A DNA stretch of 64,000 nt from Brachybacterium avium (GTDB lineage: Bacteria > Actinomycetota > Actinomycetes > Actinomycetales > Dermabacteraceae), in assembly GCF_002216795.1 (NCBI RefSeq), contig NZ_CP022316.1:558001-622000 (forward strand). The letters run 5' to 3'. This document shows, one piece after another, positions 57,275 to 64,000 of this stretch. The notes beneath the pieces were generated by a model. It had not been told where the DNA came from and did not search any database. It worked only from the letters and a program-made list of their open reading frames with translations. The stretch's first letter is position 1. Each line of letters begins with the position of its first letter. The position numbers and the translations under genes are program-made.

Positions 57275-58360
57275 TCACCTCCCCGACGGCCCGGGGGAGG
57301 TCCGCGCCGAGACGTCTCCCGTGGTCCGGGGAGGCGTTACGCACCGCTGCTGGATGTGGTGCGGATCATCGCGGTGCTCGGGGTGATCACGGTGCATGTC
57401 ATCGCCGATCATCTCGACTCCGGATCGACGGTGCTGATGCACGTGCTGCGCTCGCTGCTGTCCACCGCGGTCCCGGCCTTCATCATGATCTCGGGGGCGC
57501 TGAACCTGGCGCCCGCAGCGATGCGCCATGGCTCGGCACAGTTCCTGGATCGTCGGCTCCGGCGCCTGGTCCCGGCCACCGTGGTGTGGACCGCCTTCTA
57601 CGCCGGGGTGATGGGCATCCTGCTGCCGGACGAGCCGGTGGACTGGCGTCAGGAGGTGCTGGACCTGCTGACGGCCTCGTCGTACCCGCACCTGTACTTC
57701 CTGCCGCTGATCCTCGGCCTGACCGTGGTCACCCCCGTGATCGCCGCCTATGTGGGCGACTCAGGTCGGAGAGCGTGGATCTGCGGGGCGGTGGCAGCCG
57801 GTTGGGCGCTCGTCGTGATGGCAGTGCCACAGCTCACGACAGGGCTGTTCGAGAAGCCGCTGATGCCGCTGCAGATGGGCGTGTTCACCTACTTCCTGCC
57901 GTTCATCGGGTACTACGTGCTGGGCCGCGCCGCGTGGACGGCACCGGTGGGACGGGTCGGGGGACGGTGGCTGCTGCTGGCGGCGGTCCCGGTCACCACG
58001 GCGGCGACCGTGTGGGCGTACATCTCCCGCGTCACGGCGACACCCCCGGGAAAGTTCCTGCTGCCCACCTACGTGGCACCGACCGTGATGCTGCTGTCCC
58101 TGGCGCTGGTGATCGCGCTGATGGCCTTGGGCCGGGACTGGTCCGTCGCGGCCCGCACGGAGAGGCGGCTGCGCCGGATCGGCGACGCCACGTTCGGCGT
58201 GTTCCTCGTCCACTTCGCGATCCTGGTGGGTCTGCGGGAACTGGGCTGGCCGGAGGAATCGGTCCTCACCGTGACTGCCCTGCTGGTGGTGGTGACGGCG
58301 GTGTCCTTCGCGATCGCCCTGCTCGGCAAGCGGGTGCCCGGTCTGCGTGCGATCCTCTGA
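57261..58360 (+). pseudogene. Acyltransferase family 3 membrane protein, frameshifted near its start
   Basis: O-acyltransferase (Acyltransf_3/OafA-like) with about ten transmembrane helices. Start ATG 57261 overlaps the previous gene by 14 bases and reads MTPSDHLPDGPGEV..., then leaves frame at the G4 run 57328-57331. One more G gives VVRGRRYAPLLDVVRIIAVL, containing the family-typical R/D pair and, shortly after, ITVHVIADHL with the catalytic His. Restored length 366 residues. Such enzymes add acetyl or succinyl groups to surface glycans. A downstream in-frame GTG at 57356 would yield a product lacking the start of helix 1. Confidence 0.85.
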
Positions 58361-58382
58361 GGGAGATCTCCGAAGGCGCAGC

Positions 58383-59573
58383 TCAGTGCCGCAGGTCCCC
58401 CATCACCTGCTCCGCCGCCTGCTTCGCACAGCCGGCCAGGGAAGCGTTCCGCAGGGTCCAGGCGCGCAGCTGCTCCGGTGCCGGAGTCCCTTCACCCCGC
58501 AGGGCCCGGTCCATGACCTCCGCCACCGCGTCGGGAGCGTAATCGCACGCCCATCCCAGGTCGTGACCGACGATGCGATCGTGGGCCGCACCCTCCCCCG
58601 CGTGGATCACCGGAGTGCCGGTCGCGGTGGCCGCGTAGATCTTCGTGGGCAGCGCGAACTCATAGCCCTGCCCAGGGGTGATCGAGGACAGGCCGGCTAT
58701 CGCACCCCGCAGATGAGCGGCGACCTCCGCGGGAGGTATCCGATCATGGAATTCGATGCCCTCGGTGCCCTCGGCACGTACCCGGGCCTCGAGCGCATCG
58801 CGCCCCGACCCCTCGGAGAAGAACACCAGACGTGCCGTGGGATGGGCCGCTCGCACGCGGGTGAAGGCGTCGACGAAGATGTCCGCGCCCTGCCATTCGG
58901 AGACGGTACCGGCGTAGACGAAGTACGGGCCCTCCTGCCCGCCGTCCTCCCCGCGGTCGGTGAAGGTCCCGGTGTCGATGCCGTTGCCCACCATCGTCGT
59001 GTGTGCCCTCTCCCCCACGAGCTCCTCGAGACGGTGCTGCACGCCCGGGGAGATGGTCAGCACATGGGCGGCACGCGTCCACACGGACTTCTCCGCCCAG
59101 CGCACCGCGTGTCGCACCAGGGGCGGGACCCCCTCGACGCTGTCGGTCGCATCGGACCACACGTCCGCCGCGTAGAAGGTGAAGGGCACTCGGCGGATCG
59201 CGGCGGCGACCATGCCGACCAGCCCGGTGGTGGGCGGCGGCTCCAGCACGAGGGCATCCATCGGCCGCTGCAGCAGCAGCCGCAGGGCGAGCGGGACGTC
59301 GAAGCTGAGATAGGAGAGGTACCCGCGCACCTGACCCTGGCGGTCGCGCTTGACCGGCCAGCGCGAGACCCTCCCGGCCGCGGAGCGGACAGGGCCGGTA
59401 CCGGGGACCGTCGTGGTCAGGACGGTCACCTCGGCACCGGCCTCCTCGAGCGCGAGGACCAGCGCCTCCTGTCGGAACGCGGCGGCAGCGGGCTCCGGAG
59501 AGTAGACGCGGGTGGCGACGACGACGTGCGGTGGTCGTCCGACCCTGCGGCGCGGCGTGCGCGAGCGCTCCAT
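58383..59573 (-). CDS. GT4 family glycosyltransferase (WbuB-like)
   Basis: 396-residue GT-B enzyme: HVVVATRVYSPEPAAAAFRQ, the acceptor-domain region ALVLEPPPTTGLVGMVAAAI, FTFYAADVWSDATDSVEG, and the donor domain from FVYAGTVSEWQGADIFVDAF to the E-x7-E-like GYEFALPTKIYAATATGTPV. WbuB-like enzymes transfer N-acetylfucosamine or related amino sugars in O-antigen assembly; specificity here is unknown. Its start overlaps the wecB stop by one base (TGATG). Confidence 0.9.
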   Translation of the reverse strand: MERSRTPRRRVGRPPHVVVATRVYSPEPAAAAFRQEALVLALEEAGAEVTVLTTTVPGTGPVRSAAGRVSRWPVKRDRQGQVRGYLSYLSFDVPLALRLLLQRPMDALVLEPPPTTGLVGMVAAAIRRVPFTFYAADVWSDATDSVEGVPPLVRHAVRWAEKSVWTRAAHVLTISPGVQHRLEELVGERAHTTMVGNGIDTGTFTDRGEDGGQEGPYFVYAGTVSEWQGADIFVDAFTRVRAAHPTARLVFFSEGSGRDALEARVRAEGTEGIEFHDRIPPAEVAAHLRGAIAGLSSITPGQGYEFALPTKIYAATATGTPVIHAGEGAAHDRIVGHDLGWACDYAPDAVAEVMDRALRGEGTPAPEQLRAWTLRNASLAGCAKQAAEQVMGDLRH

Positions 59574-60637
59574 CAGGCGTGCTCCGCCAGGGCGTCGATG
59601 CTGCGAGCGGCGGCGCGGCCGTCTCCGTAGTACGGGGGCCTCGCGGCCTCGGGCCGGGGCCGGGTGACGGCTCCGGTCAGCTCCCGCGGGTCGGTGACCA
59701 GACGGTTCCAGTCGTTCTCGAGCGTTTCCACCCATTCGGTCTCGGAGCGGATCGTGGAGCACGGGGTGCCCAGCAGATAGGCCTCCTTCTGCAGGCCACC
59801 GGAGTCGGTGACGACGGCCGCGGCGTGCTGCACGGCGCCGATCAGATCCGGGTAGGCCACGGGCTCGCCGACGTGCACGGCGCCTCCGGCCAGTTCGATC
59901 CCGGCCGCTCGCGCGCGGGCGATCAGCCGTGGGTGGGCGAACAGTGCCAGGGGGACGTCCAGCCCCTGCAGGGCGGTGATGATCGCGGCCAGCCGCGCGG
60001 GGTCGTCGGTATTGTCCGCGCGGTGGATGGTCGCGACCGCGTAGGGCGCCTCGGGGTCGATGCCCGCGGGCAGCGGGGGCGTGGTGCCGCGCACCGACTC
60101 GGCGACGCGCAGGCAGACATCGGTCATCACGTCCCCGGTGACCACGGTGCGTGCGGCCAGGCCTTCTGCGGCGAGATGCTCGCGAGCGACCTCGGTGGGG
60201 GCCAGCAGCAGGTCGGCGGCGTGGTCGGTGAGCACGCGGTTGTGCTCCTCGGGCATGCGGCGGTTGAAGGAGCGCAGCCCGGCCTCGAGGTGCGCGACCT
60301 TCAGATGCATCTTCACCGCCGAGAGGGTGCCGGCCAGAGTGGAGTTGGTGTCGCCGTAGACCAGTGTCCAGTCCGGTCGGTGCTCCTCGAGGACCTCGTC
60401 CATCCCGGCCAGCATCGCACCGGTCTGGCGACCGTGGCTGCCGGAGCCGACGGCGAGGTTCACGTCCGGAGCGGGAATGCGCAGATCTGCGAAGAAGACG
60501 TCGCTCATGGCGGCGTCGTAGTGCTGACCGGTGTGGACGATCACATGCTCGATATCATCCCTTCGGGCGGCTGCGTCGGCGAGGGCTGCGAGCTTGACGA
60601 ACTGCGGGCGCGCGCCCACGACGGACAGGATCTTCAT
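59573..60637 (-). CDS. wecB: UDP-N-acetylglucosamine 2-epimerase (non-hydrolysing)
   Basis: 354-residue GT-B-like epimerase converting UDP-GlcNAc to UDP-ManNAc. MKILSVVGARPQFVKLAAL, VHTGQHYDAAMSDVFF, LVYGDTNSTLAG, HLEAGLRSFNRRMPEE-type loop with catalytic His/Glu residues, ATIHRADNTDDPARL and VTDSGGLQKEAYLLGTPC are all present. With the dehydrogenase at 53595 it would provide UDP-ManNAcA. Forms a two-gene operon with the GT4 gene. Confidence 0.95.
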   Translation of the reverse strand: MKILSVVGARPQFVKLAALADAAARRDDIEHVIVHTGQHYDAAMSDVFFADLRIPAPDVNLAVGSGSHGRQTGAMLAGMDEVLEEHRPDWTLVYGDTNSTLAGTLSAVKMHLKVAHLEAGLRSFNRRMPEEHNRVLTDHAADLLLAPTEVAREHLAAEGLAARTVVTGDVMTDVCLRVAESVRGTTPPLPAGIDPEAPYAVATIHRADNTDDPARLAAIITALQGLDVPLALFAHPRLIARARAAGIELAGGAVHVGEPVAYPDLIGAVQHAAAVVTDSGGLQKEAYLLGTPCSTIRSETEWVETLENDWNRLVTDPRELTGAVTRPRPEAARPPYYGDGRAAARSIDALAEHA

Positions 60638-60806
60638 GGAGGGATCTCTTCCTCTTGGCACCGGTGGGGCCCCGTCAGGACGGGGCGGGTCGACGGTATG
60701 GTGGGCGTGCTCCACGATAGCCAACCGCCGGCCCTGCTCGGCACACCATGGCACGGTTGAGGACGGCGCGGATCGCTTCCGTGCAAGGCTCGAGAACGGA
60801 ACTCGC

Positions 60807-62179
60807 ATGACGTCAGACCAGCGCGTGGCGGACCCCCGTGTCGCCGTGCTCGTGTACAACGACTGCGCCAACGACTCCCGGGTCCTCAAGGAGTCCGCCT
60901 CCCTGCGTGAGGAGGGTTACCAGGTTCGCATCATCGCTGTGGAGCGTCGGGAACTGGGGCGCACCGCCGGGGTCGCGGCGCTCCGCGACGGTCTTCTGCT
61001 CGAGCGGGTCCCGGAGTTCGCGGTCGAGCGTCTCCTGCCTGCGCTCGCCCCTGGTGGCGGGGGCTGATCAGCGAGGGCGCCGAGACGGTGGACGAGGGTA
61101 CGACCGCGCCCCGGTCCTCGACGCCGACGGCGCGGAACAGCCGCTTCTCGGGAGCTCGGACCCGCGTCCTGCGTGGCCTGCGCTCGGTGGGCGAGCGCGC
61201 CTATCGCACGATGGCGCTCGGCACCTACTGGGCGAACGCGACGCGCGCCGGTCGACGTCTCGCACCTGACGTGGTCCATGCGAACGATGCCAACACCCTG
61301 GTTCCCGCACTGGCCATTCGCGCGCTGTCCCGTTCCCGGGTGGGGATCATCTACGACTCGCACGAGCTGTGGCGGCACCGCAACGTGCGTCCGGGGCGCC
61401 TGTTGGCACCGCTGGTCGAGCGGATCACCGAGAGCGTGGGCATCCGTCTGGTGGACGGTGTCCTCACCGTCTCCCCCTCGATCGCCGACTGGTTGCAGTC
61501 GACGTACCGCCTGGCCGAGACACCGTCTCTGGTCCGCAACATCCCGGTGGCCGACGGCCCGCCCGATCGACGCACAGGGGTGCTCCGCGAGCGGGCCGGC
61601 CTCGGACCGCAGGACCGGGTCATCGCCTACGGCGGAAGGATCACCACGGCCCGTGGCATCGAGGAGACCCTCGCCGCGCTGCCGCATCTGGACGACCACG
61701 TGCATTTCGTCCTGCTCGGGTACGGCGAGGAGGCAGCCCTCGAGGAGGTGCGGGGACAGGCCCGCACCCTCGGCGTCGAGCATCGGGTGCATCTGGTGGG
61801 TGCCGTCCCGCCCGCCGAGGTGTCCCGTGCCCTCGCGGACGGGGACGTGGCGGTCGTCCACGTCCGGCCGATCTGCCTGTCCTATCGGTTCGCTCTGCCC
61901 AACAAGCTGTTCGAGTCGATCCGGGCCGGTCTCCCGATCGCCGCGGCCGACCTTCCCGACATGAGCGCCGTGGTCGAGGAGCTCGGCGTCGGCGAGGTGT
62001 TCCGCGGCTCCAGCCCGGAGGATCTCGCCGATGCGCTGCGAGCGATCCTCGAGGCGCCTCAGGCGTACCGGGAGCGCGCAGTGGCCGCTGCTCCGCTCCT
62101 GACGTGGGAGCGGGAGATCCAGGGGATGACGGCGATGTACCGCCGGGTGCTCCGGAACGTCTCGGCGGGCGCCCGATGA
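60807..62179 (+). pseudogene. GT4 family glycosyltransferase, frameshifted in this sequence
   Basis: GT-B enzyme of restored length 457. N-terminal part (VAVLVYNDCANDSRVLKESA, VRIIAVERRELGRT) is open to 61067; the rest (MALGTYWANATRAGRRLAPD, DVVHANDANTLVPALAI, IIYDSHELWRHRNV, VIAYGGRITTARGIEETLAA, LPNKLFESIRAGLPIAAADL) is one base back. One added C at 61048-61051 gives LAPWWRGLISEGAETVDEG; a G added at 61059-61063 is the alternative. DSHELW and the late E-x7-like NKLFESIRAGLP are typical of polysaccharide GT4s. The stop overlaps the next start (ATGA). Confidence 0.88.
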
Positions 62180-64000
62180 ACGTCACCGTCGTCACCACGT
62201 GGTTCCCCACCACCGTCGCCCCCTCGCGCGGCTCCTTCGTGGTCCGCGACACCCGAGCCCTCGCCCGTCATCAGGACGTGCGGCTGGTCCACCTGGTGCC
62301 CCCGGGGGACGACGATGGGACCCGTCGCCTCGTCCACGAGGGCATCGAGGTGCTGCGCATCCCGATGGATCCCCGACGTCCCGACCAGGTGGTGCAGGCC
62401 GCGCGGCAGCTGCAGCAGGCTCTCCGGGGCACGGGCCTCGTGCACTCGATGGCATTCTCGGCCCTGCTCCCCCTCGCCGTGCGCCGCCCGCAGGTGCCCT
62501 GGGTCCATACCGAGCACTGGTCGGCCCTGACCACGCCCGAGACCCTGCCGAAGCCGGCGCAGCTGGGCCTGCCGGCGCTGTCGCGGCTGCTGAGACTGCC
62601 CGACCGGGTCACCGCGGTCTGTGAGTTCCTGGCGCGTCCGATCCGTGCCGTGCGCGGGGACCGACCCACCGACGTGGTCCCCTGCATCGTCGAGCCGGGC
62701 CCGGTGCCGCCCCGTCGTGACCGCACCGACGGCACCCTCCGCCTGGTCTCCACCGGAGGTCTGATCCCCCGCAAGGATCCCCTGGTCGCCGTCGAGACGC
62801 TGGCGCGGCTCGTCGAGGACGGTCTGGACGTGCACCTGGAGTGGCTCGGAGAGGGGCCGCTGCGTGAGCAGACCCTGGCCCGGGCCACGGAGCTCGGGGT
62901 CGCCGGGCGCCTGGAGCTGGCGGGCACCGTGGACGGCTCCGGTGTCCGCGCAGCGCTCGCCCGGGCGGACCTGTTCTTCGGCCCCACCCGAGCGGACAAC
63001 TTCTTCGTCTCCGCCGCCGAGGCGATAGTCTCCGGCCGCCCCGTCGTGCTCGGTGCCACCGGCGGGCAGGGCGAATACGTCCGGCCGGAGGTCGGCGCAC
63101 TGGTCGAGGTGCAGGAGGCGAGCATCTACGCCGAGGCGATCCGGGACCTCGATGCCCGGACCCGCACCCTGGATGCCCAGCAGATCGCGGACACCATCGG
63201 GGACGACTTCTCCGCCCGGACGGTCGGTGACGGGTACGCCCGCGTGCACCGCCTCGCCCGGACCGTCGGCACTGCCACCCCGGCGCAGCCGGCCGCTGCG
63301 GATGCGCCTGCCGCGGCGGACGGGGCGGACCCCCGCCCCTCAGTGCTGGTGATCTCCTTCTCGGACATCTCCCGCGATGCCCGGGTGCTCAAGCAGGTAC
63401 GGATGTTCGCTGCCGAGTATCGGGTGCTCACCTGCGGCTACGGTCCTTGCCCGGAGGGATCGACCTGGCACCTGCGGATCCCCGATGACCTCAAGCAGTG
63501 GCGGCTGGACAAGGCACTGGTCCTCTCCGGCCGGTACCGCCGGGCGTACTGGGAACAGGAGGTCGTGGCGTGGGTGATGGCACAGGGCCTTCCGCGGACC
63601 GATGTGGTCCTCGCCGACGACGTCGACACCGTCCCCCTCGCCCTCTCCCTGGACCCGCGGGGCGGCGTGCACGCCGATCTGCACGAGTACGCGCCGCGCC
63701 AGAAGGAGGACCGACCGGCCTGGCGGCTGTTCGTGGCCCCGTACCTGCGGTGGATCTGCCGCACCTACGTCACCCGTGCCGACTCGGTGACGACCGTCGG
63801 TCTTGGTCTGGCCCAGGAGTATCTGCGGGAGTTCGGCATCCGGGCCGAGGTGGTCACCAATGCCGCCCCCTTCCAGGAGCTCTCGCCCTCGCCGGTAGGG
63901 CAGCCGCTGCGGATCGTGCATTCGGGCGGTGCGATGCCGTCACGGCGACTGGACCTGATGATCGAGGCGATGCGCGACACCGCCCTCGACGCCACGCTGG
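62176..64000 (+). CDS. Tandem two-domain glycosyltransferase (GT4-GT4 fusion), runs off the window
   Basis: Open for 608 codons to the window end, so 3'-incomplete. The first GT-B unit (about 1-365) starts MNVTVVTTWFPTTVAPSRGS, has LVSTGGLIPRKDPLVAVETL and the donor-binding RADNFFVSAAEAIVSGRPVV. An Ala/Pro-rich linker (about 366-390, ATPAQPAAADAPAAADG) leads to a second unit beginning VLVISFSDISRDARVLKQV with DVVLADDVDTVPLALSL, LHEYAPRQ and the start of a donor domain (LRIVHSGGAMPSRRLDL). The second unit resembles the neighbouring GT4 N-terminus (DSRVLKE versus DARVLKQ). Bifunctional sugar addition is inferred. ATG overlaps the previous stop by four bases. Confidence 0.85.
   Translation, partial: MNVTVVTTWFPTTVAPSRGSFVVRDTRALARHQDVRLVHLVPPGDDDGTRRLVHEGIEVLRIPMDPRRPDQVVQAARQLQQALRGTGLVHSMAFSALLPLAVRRPQVPWVHTEHWSALTTPETLPKPAQLGLPALSRLLRLPDRVTAVCEFLARPIRAVRGDRPTDVVPCIVEPGPVPPRRDRTDGTLRLVSTGGLIPRKDPLVAVETLARLVEDGLDVHLEWLGEGPLREQTLARATELGVAGRLELAGTVDGSGVRAALARADLFFGPTRADNFFVSAAEAIVSGRPVVLGATGGQGEYVRPEVGALVEVQEASIYAEAIRDLDARTRTLDAQQIADTIGDDFSARTVGDGYARVHRLARTVGTATPAQPAAADAPAAADGADPRPSVLVISFSDISRDARVLKQVRMFAAEYRVLTCGYGPCPEGSTWHLRIPDDLKQWRLDKALVLSGRYRRAYWEQEVVAWVMAQGLPRTDVVLADDVDTVPLALSLDPRGGVHADLHEYAPRQKEDRPAWRLFVAPYLRWICRTYVTRADSVTTVGLGLAQEYLREFGIRAEVVTNAAPFQELSPSPVGQPLRIVHSGGAMPSRRLDLMIEAMRDTALDATL

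Noticed and set aside
58362..58371. GGAGATCTCC palindrome between acyltransferase and GT4 genes
   Set aside because: Too short and without loop; no support for a terminator or operator.

Overview
The window is a 64-kb stretch of very GC-rich, gene-dense actinobacterial chromosome. Two whiB genes, mtrA-mtrB-lpqB, secA beside hpf and comF, cofE beside whiB2, and the pdtaS/whiB1 pair are all actinobacterial marker arrangements. Together with the gene content they point to Micrococcales, and a Brachybacterium-like (Dermabacteraceae) organism is my best guess (inference, not proven). I see no tRNA or rRNA gene, insertion sequence, prophage or CRISPR array.

Layout. 0-8 kb: YihY-family membrane protein, HMCES/YedK DNA-protein crosslink protein, then a DesK/NarL-type two-component system directly upstream of a LolD/MacB-like ABC transporter with its FtsX permease. 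7.7-10.9 kb: small membrane protein, whiB1, pdtaS and a DUF2505 protein. 11-16 kb: a conserved but poorly understood actinobacterial group, with DUF6912, a CpaE/MinD-like ATPase and a CpaB-like SAF membrane protein (an orphan Tad-pilus-like pair), an excisionase-fold HTH protein, a LysM protein and an Rv3235-family protein. 16-25 kb: the secA, hpf, comF, lpqB, mtrB, mtrA block. 25-34 kb: an envelope cluster with a polytopic membrane protein, DUF4129, DUF4350, MoxR ATPase, DUF58, SpoIIM-like and RDD proteins, interrupted by a methyltransferase/phosphotransferase pair. 34-44 kb: phosphomannomutase fused to a Trm112-like zinc ribbon, DUF3499, a degenerate zincin, DUF5719, a 1132-residue membrane glycosyltransferase, whiB2, cofE and a TIGR03089 protein.

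44-64 kb is a cell-surface polysaccharide region. One strand carries a galactan module: GlfT1-like and second GT2 glycosyltransferases, UDP-galactopyranose mutase, GlfT2-like polymerase, and a Wzm/Wzt ABC exporter, with a divergent LytR-CpsA-Psr ligase that could attach the polymer to peptidoglycan. Beside it lie UDP-ManNAc dehydrogenase, DUF2304, a DUF6541 membrane protein, an acyltransferase, UDP-GlcNAc 2-epimerase and several GT4 enzymes. Epimerase plus dehydrogenase would make UDP-ManNAcA, the building block of a teichuronic-acid-like polymer. The last gene is a tandem two-domain glycosyltransferase that runs off the window end.

A striking property of this sequence is that seven plus-strand genes (desK-like kinase, moxR, DUF58, LCP ligase, DUF6541, acyltransferase, GT4) are each broken by a one-base contraction, explicable in every case by a short C or G run one base too short. 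Adding one base restores a full-length family member every time, so sequencing/assembly under-calling is the leading explanation. No minus-strand gene is affected. Another recurrent theme is leaderless promoters: at least seven genes have a TANNNT element 6-7 bases before the start codon.
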